Of a stretch of DNA of 64,000 bases, positions 9,677-20,461 are shown in pieces. Under the pieces are notes generated by a model. The model was not told where the DNA came from. It made no database searches and worked only from the letters and a program-made list of their open reading frames with translations. This DNA is from Neurospora tetrasperma FGSC 2508 (Eukaryota > Ascomycota > Sordariomycetes > Sordariales > Sordariaceae). The stretch is taken from assembly GCF_000213175.1 (NCBI RefSeq), contig NW_009799104.1, forward strand, positions 2,288,226 through 2,352,225, read 5' to 3'. The position numbers were made by a program, and so were the translations under genes. Numbering within the stretch: the first letter of the stretch is position 1; the number at the start of each line of letters is the position of its first letter.

Positions 9677-12043
9677 TTAAAGCTTGAAGGCACCACTCGA
9701 CGTAGGACCCTTCTGCTCCGCGATCTTCTTGCCATCCAACCCAACCGTCTCGCCCTTCCGGTTAATAACCTTGACACCGCCCTTCTTGAGCTGGCTCATC
9801 GTCTCCTTGCGTTCCTGGGCACCCTTGCTGATGTTCTTGTTCGCATCCAGGCCGCCGGCCTTGCGGATGCGCTCCTTCTCGCGTCTGCGTCTCCTAGCCT
9901 TCTCCTCTCGGCTCATCTCCTCCTTGGCAATCGGCAGGCCGCTCTTGGCCACGACCTCGCCCTTCTCGACTGAGTCCTTGCCGGGGGCGTACACCTCCTG
10001 GGGCGCGAGCGTGCTCTCGCCACCCGACACACCCTGGGCCGTGGTGGGCATGGCGTCCTCCATGGCGACGGTGGCGACGTCGGTGACAACGCTGATGGTG
10101 GGTGCGGCGGGTTTAGGCTTGTAGTGCCAGCTGCTGAGGGCGTCGAGCTTGGCGCAAATGTCCTTCCACATGTTCTTGATCTCGGCCTCGTCGCGCGTGA
10201 GCTTCTCGTCCGAAGCGCTGACGTACTCGTCCGGGTTGGCCTTCTTGATGTGCTCCTCCTCGTAGATCTCGGCGAGAGACTGCTTGCCCTTGGTGTCGTC
10301 GATCTCAACGAGACCGCGGCGCGCGTTGTTGGGGTTATTGAGGGTGTCAGGACGTCTCCTGAGAACCTCGTCGAACTCGTTGGCAAGAATGCGGCGTTTG
10401 ATGAGCGCCTCGATCGTCTCGGAAACCTCCTCGGTAATGACGGGGACAGGCTTTCCGACATGCTCAAACTCGAGGTCTTCCTCCAGGAGCGAGTTCATGG
10501 GACGAGCTTGCGCGGAAGCCTCACCAGACAGAGTCCAGGCGCGCTTGGCAACTAGCTCAGACTCGAGCCTGCGGATCTCCTCGGCAATCTTGGCTTGTCT
10601 GCGCTCGTGGGCGGACCGACGAGATCTCGGATCACCAGCATCAAGATCCGAGAGCTTATCCTCATCTTCATTCTCCGAGATGTCGTCGAAGAGATCGCGG
10701 CGCACATCATTCTCGGCTCTCTCCATATCGGCCTCATCTGGCTGCTCAAGTTTCTTGGGGAAATAGCCTCCTTTCCTTTGGTTGCCGGTCTTCTTCTTTT
10801 GAGGTGGCGCGAAGAAGTCCTTGTAGTAAATGTCGTTGGCGGTAAGGTCCATGTCCATACCGAGAACACCATCTGTCAGGCCGAGATCGTCGCCATCGTC
10901 CTCGAGCTGCTCCACGTTCTTCTTGCCCTTGAGTTTCTTGGCGTGGGCGGCGGCAGCAGCCTCGAGAGCCTCGTCGTCTTCGGATTCATCGCCCATGTCG
11001 ACGTCGTCCTCATCCTGGTCTTCGTCCTTCTTCTTGTCGCTCTTGCCCTTCTTTGCTTTTGGCTTTGTCGCGAAAGGATCGGCGTGCCAGTCTAGCTGTT
11101 CGTCGTCGCTGTCGGCATCGACGTTGGGGTCCGCGCGGGCATCCGCGTCCTCCCACAACTGTGTCTGCCTGTTGAAGTCGTCTATTGAGAAGAAGCCGTC
11201 GTTGAGGCCGTTGGGGTCCTCGACAAGTTCTGGCGCATCCTCCTCCTCCTTTTCTTCTTCTTCTTCTTCCTCCTCCTCATCAAACTCTCCTTCTCCGTCT
11301 GCGTCCGAGAATTCAACCTCTTCGCCATCGATCTCGACTTCTTCATCGTCGTCGATCTCGCTGCCCTCTTCTCCTTCTAATTCTTCTTCATCATCTTCCT
11401 CCTCCTCTTCTCCTTCAGAGCCAGAACCTGATTCGCTATCAGCATCCTCCTCGTCGTCGTCCTCCTCCTCATCAGAACCAAGCTCAAACCCATCCTCTCC
11501 AAATTCAATGGTCTTCTCTTGTTCCTCACCGGTGCCCACAATCCCGTTCTCCTCCAGCTCCTTCAGCACATCGCCAGCCTCCTTTGTGGCGCTGGCAATA
11601 ATTTTCTTGGCCTGCTGCCAAATCTGCTCCGTCTCGAAGCCGTCGTCGACGTGCAGCTTGCGAATCTTGAGCACGGCATTCTTGTCATAGCCAGCCTCAC
11701 GCTTGCGCTTCTTTCCACCGATGGTGGCCGCGATCTCTTTCAACTTTGCCTGCTGGTGGTCACTGACCTGGGAGGCGAGCGCGTCGAGGGTCTCCTTGGC
11801 GAGCAGGAGGGATCCGGCGGGAAGGGTCGAGGGCGGCTGCAGGAAGACGTGGCGGTTGGACTCGTCGGCCAGGGCCGAGAGGAAGGAGGCGACGACGGGG
11901 TTGTTGGCAATTGTCGACGAAGAGGTACTGCCGCTCGACGATGCGGCGAGGGTAGCGGCCATGACGCTGTTGTGTGTGGAGGGGTCGTGGGTGATTGTTT
12001 GGGATGTCGAGGTTACGGAAGAGGTTATGCTGCCAGCTGCCAT
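9677..12043 (-). CDS. mpp10: U3 snoRNP protein Mpp10
   Basis: Nucleolar component of the U3 snoRNP / small-subunit processome, needed for 18S rRNA maturation. Single exon, 788 aa from the ATG at 12043. Mpp10 landmarks: N-terminal VASFLSALADESNRHVFLQP, then HVDDGFETEQIWQQAKK, very long Asp/Glu tracts in the first half, and a C-terminal conserved block with LAEIYEEEHIKK, WHYKPKPAAPTISVVTDV, a basic SREEKARRRRREKERIRK stretch and a Lys-rich tail. The frame is open a further 54 codons upstream, to a TTG at 12205, but without any ATG; I therefore start at 12043 (context cagacATGG). An upstream exon feeding that extension cannot be excluded. The acidic and Ser-rich composition makes several antisense frames look open; those are shadows. 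Confidence 0.9.
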   Translation of the reverse strand: MAAGSITSSVTSTSQTITHDPSTHNSVMAATLAASSSGSTSSSTIANNPVVASFLSALADESNRHVFLQPPSTLPAGSLLLAKETLDALASQVSDHQQAKLKEIAATIGGKKRKREAGYDKNAVLKIRKLHVDDGFETEQIWQQAKKIIASATKEAGDVLKELEENGIVGTGEEQEKTIEFGEDGFELGSDEEEDDDEEDADSESGSGSEGEEEEEDDEEELEGEEGSEIDDDEEVEIDGEEVEFSDADGEGEFDEEEEEEEEEKEEEDAPELVEDPNGLNDGFFSIDDFNRQTQLWEDADARADPNVDADSDDEQLDWHADPFATKPKAKKGKSDKKKDEDQDEDDVDMGDESEDDEALEAAAAAHAKKLKGKKNVEQLEDDGDDLGLTDGVLGMDMDLTANDIYYKDFFAPPQKKKTGNQRKGGYFPKKLEQPDEADMERAENDVRRDLFDDISENEDEDKLSDLDAGDPRSRRSAHERRQAKIAEEIRRLESELVAKRAWTLSGEASAQARPMNSLLEEDLEFEHVGKPVPVITEEVSETIEALIKRRILANEFDEVLRRRPDTLNNPNNARRGLVEIDDTKGKQSLAEIYEEEHIKKANPDEYVSASDEKLTRDEAEIKNMWKDICAKLDALSSWHYKPKPAAPTISVVTDVATVAMEDAMPTTAQGVSGGESTLAPQEVYAPGKDSVEKGEVVAKSGLPIAKEEMSREEKARRRRREKERIRKAGGLDANKNISKGAQERKETMSQLKKGGVKVINRKGETVGLDGKKIAEQKGPTSSGAFKL

Positions 12044-15000
12044 GTCTGTTTTTTTTAGGTAGGGTTGGACTGATGCTGTGAGAAGATCAATCAAGGCTAG
12101 GGTATCGGGGCTGGCCTTGTCATACAAGTGTCTGACTTGAGGGTTCAATATGGACGCTTGACTAAGAAATGGCAGGGCGTCGGTGATTGCCGTTGCCCGT
12201 ACCAAAACAAAAAAAGTTCGACCTGGCGATGTTTGGTTGCCAGCCGGCGATATTGATGGACCAAAATTTTTTCTGCCATAGCGCTCTCCAAGGTCCAGGA
12301 AACGACGAAGCGTGGAGGCAGGCGTCCCCGCACCAGCTTGTGGGGCTGGTTATGAATTGACCAATGATGGGTGATTCTGCTCTCTGGAAATGGAAGTAGG
12401 TCCCACCTCTCTTGTTGTTAAGCTTCAGGGCGGTGCACCGCTATAAGACGAGGTTGCCTTAACACTTATAATCGGATGACAATGTCAAGTAAACAAACCA
12501 CAAAGTGCATGCAGTCTCAAGGAGATGCTCGAGATCAAGCTTGAGAGAGGGAATGAATTCACAATCACCCTTTTTCAGTATAGCATACGCTATTGAGTTA
12601 CTCTGAAGTTACTGGGAACTCAGTAAGCAATCACGCAACGATCTCCAGTGCTGTTGGATAGGTAAAGTCGCCGTTTCGACACAGGCACCTAGCTTGTTAT
12701 CAGCACTTCCTTATCTTGGATTTTGGGCTGTCTACCTCTACTAATCCCATCAGCTCGTGGTCTATCTTTCGCCGCTTCACTTTCGTCGTAACTGCAAGTG
12801 TTGCCTCAAATGGTAAAAGGTAACTAACATCGTACTAAAATTGTGATTGGTTGAATCGATGATAACCCCCCTTTTGATGAAGAGCGCTGGGTTTGCCTCA
12901 TACTAGCTACATTACAATATGCTTCTCATGTTCTTTGCAACATAAGACTGAGATCTCTGCGACGGACGTTGACAGACTCTTTTCTGTAGAGGTAGGCTAC
13001 TTACCCAGTGGGCTCTTCTTCATGGTCTGGATAACGTGCAGAGAACGCTCTTATTACATAGTAGAAATGTAGGGTGTTATATGCGCACCTCTGGGGAAAG
13101 ATGCTGCAAGTTATAACACTTGTTGAAGTTTCGTCACAAGCCACATCCCTATGTATATGATATCGCCTGTGAGAATTTTGACGGACCTTGAGGTATTCTT
13201 TCGAAATACGACGGCAGCGTTGACGTGCTGCATTAGGGTCTGGACCGTCTAAGCCTTCATTGATTGCAACTCGCGGGAAGTGTCCCGCCGAGCCGAGCTG
13301 CGAGTGATACTCTGAGACCTTCGTATTTCAGGTCAGGGAATTGGATCATGTTCTTTATCCGTTGCCAAGACTAATGTGAAGGTAATGGTGGCTTTGGTGA
13401 TCCCAGCCTCTATGGCCGTGCGTTGCGTGCTCTCAATATGACCTTTTTTTCATGTGCGCCTGGAAGAAAATGTGAACCTCACGGTAGAGATGTTTGTTAA
13501 CCACTAACATTGCTGTCGTGAACGGCGAGGTTCCCATCAAGTGTCAGTGGCCTCCCGTATAGTACAACACATGAACTTGGTCTCTTGAGTGGCGTTCCTC
13601 GGTCCATTCGTATCACACCGTCCATCTCTGCTACCTACCTAGATGAGCATGGCAAAGTTAACGGCAACATTTCCAAAGTCGTACAAGAGGTCGCGAGAGA
13701 AGTTTTGGTTGGCTCACAAGATGTAACTGCCAATCGCGCACTGTTTGGTTAGAGAGCTGGAAGATAGTACGTCGAGATGGAGGGACGGGAATTCCTTTTG
13801 AGTTGCCGGATGTTACCTAATTTGTCAAGCGAAGGAGATCTCCTTGTGAAAAATCCGGACGGGCCGATTCATTCTTTTCTATTTTCCATATCTGCCTCCC
13901 TTCCGGCAGGCTCTATACTGCGTATGTGAGGGTGAGAGGAGAAACTGCATCCCACAACAGGTCTTCACAACATGACTTGTCAAGAGCACCTGTCCGCCGC
14001 CCCACCCCATCCATGCTGTTGGGAGTCGTCTTGCAGTTGTACCAGTGGCAACTCGATCGTTTTCTCTTGGTAGGACCACGGTGCAAATGCTTGAGTACCT
14101 ACCTAAGCTCGTCTGGGATAACTAAAATGAAAGAGACCGACTGCAGCCGGCCCAGACCAGAATCATAATATTTCCTCTCGTTATTTTCACTTGATTTCTT
14201 CGTCTTCATGGTCATTCATGGTCCCCAACAAGTGTTTACAGCCTTACAAACTCGTAGGTGTCTTGTCAAGATGCCGTTGACATCATGTTCTGGAGTCCAT
14301 GTTTTTCTTTTTGTCCTGGACGAGCCAGTTATGCAACCATAATGGATGTGTATGGGGAACCTGGTGGAAGACGATCAATCGTTGTTACCCTGGAGGTGGT
14401 TTTGGCGTGGTCTGGACCAATAGCAGCGCCATAATCAGTGGTTCTCTCCCTCGTCTGAAGACGTTGGACGTCTCGCGCTAACAAACTTTTGAACATGTAT
14501 ATGTAGATCAATAATAAACGAGTTGGTGATAGACTCATCCTCGACAAACGCTCGCTTGTGGATAAGGTAAACACACAGACAACACTTGGTCGCGTGCCTT
14601 TTGCCCGAACAAAGAAGGGAAGAGATTGAAGGTCTAACCGTTCCCGAGGGTAGGTAGCTTCCCGGGCAACGAGACGGGCAGCCCCAAGCACGTGCCTGCT
14701 TACTGAATTATGACAGGGCCGATGAATCTAGACCAGGGTGGAACTATCAAGGAACCGTACCAATCAAAAACCACATTCCGGGACGGTAAAGACGGGAGAC
14801 CGGGAACTGAAGCAAGTTCCTGAAGATAACCAACAAAAAGGAAACCTCATTGACGGACATGGTTGCAGACGATGGACACCAAAAACTCAGTTGGTTCCAT
14901 CTCCACTTCTGCTACGTCGTAGTGTAGTGTAGAGAGCCCACAGGAAACCTCGAGGTCCCACCAAAGACTTTTCTGCCCTGGAGGGGAGGGACCCGGCTGC

Positions 15001-15958
15001 ATTGGGTCCTGGCGGAAAGACCCACTGAGAAAGCTCGAGTGGAAGGTGGTTCCTCTCGTTCGCATTGGATGGACAGGACCTTCTTGATTTTGATTCCTTG
15101 GCTTTCTCAAAAGCCTGTGACTCCAGCTTACTTATCTTGTCTCAGATTTGACGGCTCTTCAGATTCACTTCGGCTCGGCCTGTCGTCACATACACTACAC
15201 TTCGTTTCTTTCTTTCTTCTCTGCCATCTTCGTCTTTGTCTCCTTTCACTTTTCTCCCCGCCAGTTCTCGCAGCCTTCGGTCGACGTTCACACTAAAGAC
15301 TAAGCGCAACTGACGGCAGTCAACCGTTGGTCAGCCATTCTAGACCACTCTACCAACTAAGTCTAGCGACGCTCCGTCTCCAGCCATCCGAAACGAATCT
15401 GAAGTGTTTGTGTTGATCGCTCGGTTGAAACTTCACCGTCTTCTCCAAAGCCCACACGGTCCCCCGGTCGTCCTTATCACGACCTCAAACAGTCAACACC
15501 CTGGGCTGTCCAGTCCCCATCCCCCCGGACCGTCTCCGCCAGCGATCAAAGCTTTTATCCCACACTTTCGTCATAGCCACAGTGCCGTTGGTGCAAGAGA
15601 CGCCGGTGCGGGTTCCCGACAGACAGTTGTACACTACCTCTTTTATCTGTGCATATAACCGCTTGCCTCCCTCCAACAACATCGTCATTACAGATTCATT
15701 CCGGCCTTTTTTGCACTGCCTTTGGCGTCGACTTGAACCAAAACAAAGGCACAAAGAAGAAGCAGGTTTTTGGAGCGATACAGACCATCAAAATCCCAGC
15801 AGACCGGTTTATTTCGTACATTGACGCCACCGGGTGTAGCCACTCCCAAGACGGGATCCGACGACGTTGTGAAAGGACATTTCTTGCAATACGTGCATTA
15901 CAAGTGCCAGTCTCTACACCCGTACAACCACCACTACAGCCCACCACATCTACCAGGA
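12044..15958. other. Intergenic: MPP10 and SPX-gene 5' flanks
   Basis: About 3.9 kb between divergent start codons. No ORF has a recognisable domain and no RNA gene was seen. From about 15170 to 15300 the plus strand becomes pyrimidine-rich (TTTCTTTCTTTCTTC and similar), which suggests a core promoter or 5' leader of the SPX gene. The rest (12.4-14.9 kb) looks like ordinary unique sequence, not obviously AT-rich or repeat-derived. Confidence 0.55.
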
Positions 15959-17636
15959 ATGAAGTTTGGGGAGCAGTTTGACAGGGAGTCTGTCCCCCAA
16001 TGGCGAATCCGTATGTCTTTCCCCGTCTTGTTCCGCCGGTTTTGCTGATGACTGTGCCACATCTCACCAACGAATGCCTGCTGATCTTTTACTTTAACCG
16101 AGCAGATAACATCGACTACAACTCGCTAAAACACTACATCAAGGCGCACACCACCAGGTCTCAGGGAACCGCGATTGCCATTCCAGGCCACCAAGCCGCC
16201 GCACTCTCAAAGTTTGAAGACGACCTCTATGACGAGCTTTGCCGACAACATGATCGTGTCGACCTGTTTGTATCAAGCAAAGCGGACGAAATAGCGCGCC
16301 GTCTTCGTATGTTTGCCTCGTCTCACTGCCACTCTATTCTCCCAACTCCGGCCGCGAATGACTAACATCTTGACACACGTCGCTAGAACACTTGTCCAAT
16401 CAAATACACGCCCATATTGTCCGATGCGCTGCCTCTACGAGAACGCGCACTTCGACCAAAAGACAGCGCCAATTTGCAAGATACGAACAAGAATTGCTAC
16501 AATGCGGTGACGAGATCCAGGCCCTCCAACGCTTTGTCAATGCGCACACCGTTGCCTTTCGCAAGATTCTAAAGAAGTACCGGAAATGGACGGGCTCGGC
16601 GACTCTCGGCTCGCGGTTCAGGGAAACCATCCTGGCGAACCCCAAAAGCTTCACCAAACGTGACTTCTCCCGGCTTCAATCACAATACGAAAACCTGCTA
16701 CAGACGATACGCTCTGCCTCGCCGAGAGATTCGAGTCGCAGTGGCAGTTCCTCTCCACCTACCCAGCCCGCCACGCCCACCCGCCCGACCGGCGCTGGGG
16801 AACAACGACTCGCGCCTAACGTGACCATTGTTCCCGAGGATGATGCCCCGACAGGATATTGGAACGAATATGACCACGGCAGCGAAGCCGGCGACGATCG
16901 TTGCGATGAATATGCCATCTATATCAACCCGGATGAAGAGATGAAATTCCCTGGTGTAAGCAGCATAATGAACTGGATCTCGTCGCCGATGAAGAAGATT
17001 ATGGGGCGTGGTCAGGAATCAACACCAGACCAACGCGCAAACGAAAGTACAGAACAGCAGCCTCTACTAGGATCCTCGCAAACCCAGTCGACCGACCGGT
17101 ACGGCGCTACCCTCGCGCCGCCCAGCTATTTTACATACCCTCCTGGCGTTGCCCCCATCGACACCGACATCGACGATGACAACGCCAGCGATCGCTTCAC
17201 AAACTCGCCTCCACACAGCTTCAGCCGTGATCGTTGGCGCGCCGAGAGAAGAGGCTCTTACGGCTATGCGTCTTCTGAGGAGTTCCCGGAGTCGGGCTAC
17301 CGAAGCCTAGAACAACAACGCATTGCACGCCATCGTGACGAAACGTTGTTTTGGGGCACTTGGGGCTGCTACCTGGTCACGTTTGTGCTGATGGGTATTG
17401 CGACAATGTTGATCATGACGGGCCGCCACAAGATGAGAATGGAGGTAGATGCTGGCGTGACAGTCGGGATCGTCACCTCGCTGGGCACGGCAGTCGCTGC
17501 GTTGTGCTTGTGGAATTCGAGGCACGAGTTTCAAGCACCTTCAGTGATAGGAGAGATTGCGGTGTGGGTGACATTTGTAGTGGCGTGCGTCGGCAATGCG
17601 ATATTGTTGGTCTTGATGGTGGGAAAGGCGCCCTGA
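15959..17636 (+). CDS. SPX-domain protein with three C-terminal transmembrane helices
   Basis: Three exons: 15959-16010, 16106-16306, 16387-17636, giving 500 aa. The N-terminus MKFGEQFDRESVPQWRIHN followed by IDYNSLKHYIKAHT is a classical SPX start; a second SPX helix region (ARYEQELLQCGDEIQALQRF, then VAFRKILKKYRKW) lies at about residues 100-155. SPX domains bind inositol pyrophosphates and report phosphate status. A polar, acidic linker (about 180-400) leads to three hydrophobic segments at about 405-430, 437-460 and 468-496. I see no EXS, GDPD or VTC catalytic domain and no clear DUF202 motif. Membrane location and a role in phosphate or polyphosphate homeostasis are inferred from SPX. 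Introns are 95 and 80 nt. The SPX call is firm; the C-terminal family is unrecognised. Confidence 0.85.
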
Positions 17637-18430
17637 TGGCTGCCAATGCTTATGCGATCATGCAGGTGAGAGTATGTTGCCCATGCCAAGGGCCAAGGGG
17701 ATACGGGAGCCTTGAAGCTCTTGACAACCGATATACAGCAACTCATGTGTTGCACATAGCTTTGTTCAAAGGCCTTGGATAGCTCAAAGGACAACATTGA
17801 ATAGACAGACAGCGGATCGGGGCTACCAGACCCACAACGCCATCTAGCAGATAGATCATTTTGATGACTGATCCAAAAACAGACAGTACTATACATTCAC
17901 CCATGACCGCGACTTTCTGATTGAATGGCATTGCCGCCTCATCCTGGAGATATACATAAAATATCCACTCAGGATTTCTGATCTCATGCTTCCTTTTCTT
18001 CCCAAGTTCGGATTTCGTCTGTCAATGTTTAACTATTTGACCGAGAGACCTTGCGGGGAAACAAACGGTGCAAGTGTGAATCACCTATTCTCCTCGGTAA
18101 TTCACCCCATGTCCGGACCCATACCAAACATCCCAATCAGGAAATCGTTCAGTAATACAACAAGTTTTTGAGAAAGTCGCAAGTCACTCAACATAGCCAC
18201 CGGAAAGCGATCGGCTGTTGTCGTATATAAGAGTGACCCTTCTCCACTTTGAGTTGTGGTGTAAGTACAACCTCCGCGGAGAACCTCATCGCCGAGTTGG
18301 AGTATTTATATAAGCATACCATCACCCCGCACCTCACCTCACTTAAAGCTCCGTTCCACGATCCTTCACCAACAATAACAACAACACCAAAGACACTTGA
18401 AATCAGAATCAACAAGATATACCAATAAAC
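17637..18430. other. Intergenic: SPX-gene 3' flank and ncd-2 promoter
   Basis: About 0.8 kb. The right part carries TATA-like motifs (18224-18231 and 18307-18314) and an A/C-rich leader (about 18355-18430) that runs into the start codon of the nitronate monooxygenase gene. No gene is supportable here. Confidence 0.6.
18307..18314 (+). promoter_or_regulatory. TATA box candidate of the nitronate monooxygenase gene
   Basis: TATATAAG lies 117-124 nt before the ATG at 18431 and is followed by a typical fungal CA-rich leader ending aataaacATG. A second TATATAAG at 18224-18231 is less well placed. Confidence 0.5.
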
Positions 18431-20002
18431 ATGCACTTCCCAGGCCACAGCAGCAAGAAGGAGGAATCCGCCCAAGCGGCCCTCACGAAGCTGAACTCCT
18501 GGTTCCCCACCACCAAGAACCCCGTCATCATCAGCGCCCCCATGTATCTCATCGCCAACGGCACTCTTGCGGCCGAGGTATCCAAGGCCGGCGGTATTGG
18601 TTCGTCTCCCCTTCTCTTATTACCACTCACCCATCTCATCTACACCCCCCAGCACTAACACCACCGCGCAACCTTTTCCAGGCTTTGTCGCCGGCGGCTC
18701 CGACTTCCGCCCCGGCTCCTCCCACCTAACCGCCCTCTCCACCGAACTCGCCTCCGCCCGCAGCCGCCTCGGTCTTACCGACCGCCCCCTCACCCCTCTC
18801 CCCGGCATTGGCGTCGGCCTCATCCTAACCCACACCATCTCCGTCCCCTACGTAACCGACACCGTCCTGCCCATCCTGATCGAACACTCCCCGCAAGCAG
18901 TCTGGCTCTTCGCCAACGACCCGGATTTCGAGTCCTCTTCCGAGCCTGGCGCAAAGGGAACAGCAAAGCAAATCATCGAGGCTCTTCACGCTTCGGGGTT
19001 CGTGGTATTCTTTCAAGTGGGCACGGTGAAGGATGCAAGGAAGGCGGTGGCGGATGGGGCAGATGTGATTGTTGCGCAAGGGATCGATGCGGGAGGGCAT
19101 CAGCTTGCTACAGGGAGTGGGATTGTGAGTCTGGTACCGGAGGTTAGGGATATGCTTGATAGAGAGTTCAAGGAACGAGAGGTGGTGGTTGTGGCGGCGG
19201 GAGGTGTGGCGGATGGGAGGGGGGTTGTAGGGGCGCTGGGTCTAGGTGAGTTTTCTTTCAGTGTTCTCTCTGGGGAAGTGAAGTGAAATGGATCAGGATA
19301 AGTGGTGGGTGAGTATGAAGAGATGGGTAATGATGTGCTAACTACCTGGTCAAATTGATTAATAGGCGCCGAGGGTGTGGTATTGGGTACTAGGGTAAGT
19401 TCTTCACCAGATCCCCCCCCCTTTTTTTTTCTTTTCCTCCTCCTTCTGGATGGGAAAACAAGTACTGACAAGCCTCCCTTTCAGTTCACCGTAGCAGTCG
19501 AAGCTTCCACCCCCGAGTTCCGCAGGAAGGTCATCCTCGAGACAAACGATGGTGGTCTCAACACCGTCAAGTTAGTCATACCCTTTTAACCCTGAACTGC
19601 ACACCAGCAGCCGACTGACAACCAAATTACAGATCCCATTTCCACGACCAAATCAACAGCAACACAATCTGGCACAACGTCTACGACGGGCGAGCGGTTC
19701 GCAATGCCTCTTACGACGACCACGCGGCCGGTGTCCCCTTTGAAGAGAATCACCAGAAGTTCAAGGAGGCAGCGAGCTCTGGGGATAACTCGCGGGCTGT
19801 GACTTGGTCGTATGTTTTTTTCTCTCTTCTTTCCTTTATCTTGCAAAAAGGCTGTTGATGCTGTTTGCTAACTGGTATGTCTATGTGCAGCGGGACTGCT
19901 GTGGGTCTGATAAAGGACCAGAAGCCGGCTGGCGATATTGTTAAGGAGTTGAGGGAAGAGGCCAAGGAGAGGATTAAGAAGATTCAGGCTTTTGCTGCTT
20001 AA
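18431..20002 (+). CDS. ncd-2: Nitronate monooxygenase (2-nitropropane dioxygenase type)
   Basis: FMN-dependent enzyme that oxidises alkyl nitronates such as propionate 3-nitronate to aldehydes or ketones plus nitrite; a detoxification role is likely. Six exons: 18431-18599, 18682-19245, 19366-19394, 19485-19570, 19633-19809, 19891-20002, giving 378 aa; every junction keeps frame. The N-terminal PVIISAPMYLIANG and the GGIGFVAGG loop belong to the TIM-barrel FMN site. The family signature GIDAGGH places the catalytic His at residue 196, the position known for the characterised N. crassa enzyme. VVAAGGVADGRG and GVVLGTRF are phosphate-binding loops. Exon 3 encodes only about 10 residues. No targeting sequence is obvious. 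The gene lies tail to tail with the amidohydrolase gene, 459 nt apart. Confidence 0.95.
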
Positions 20003-20461
20003 GGAGCGGCCAAGGGAGTGCCGTGTGGAAGGTGCGGTTGTTGCTTATGAAATATGACTAATGATGGGTGATTGAAGACAGGTCAATATTGTAACTACAG
20101 ATCGCAAACGAGTTTGGTCTTCGGCTCCTTGGTGATATTTGACTGTGTTCAGCGTCTTCATTGCTCTTCGTCGTGATAGGCACGAGGGATTAACAGCAGG
20201 AACAGGATAGGCAAAGCGATTATTGATTTTTTGGGAGGGATGCTGGAGAGACGGTTGAACCAGAAAGTGAAGGGCCGCTGACATAGTCTCTTTGGACAGA
20301 GATCTGGTCTAATTCGACAAAGAACCAAAACACGTTCTAGTTCACACAACCCTTATATCTCTTGTCGTGTATACCATCGTTGTACGTCATCCAGTCATAG
20401 CATCCATCATACATAACATCATCCATGTTTGCAACATTACCTTTGCTGTTTACTCTCTCCT
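20003..20461. other. Intergenic: convergent 3' flanks (ncd-2 / amidohydrolase)
   Basis: 459 nt between two convergent stop codons. No gene is seen; it presumably holds the 3' UTRs. Confidence 0.6.

Noticed and set aside
10830-11690. 286-codon Ser-rich frame on the plus strand
   Set aside because: It is the antisense reading of the acidic Asp/Glu tracts of MPP10; GAA/GAG/GAC codons read as TCx on the other strand. No domain and no independent support.
9677-12205. 842-aa version of MPP10
   Set aside because: The first codon of that version is TTG; the first ATG in the frame is at 12043. The extension is kept as a finding only.
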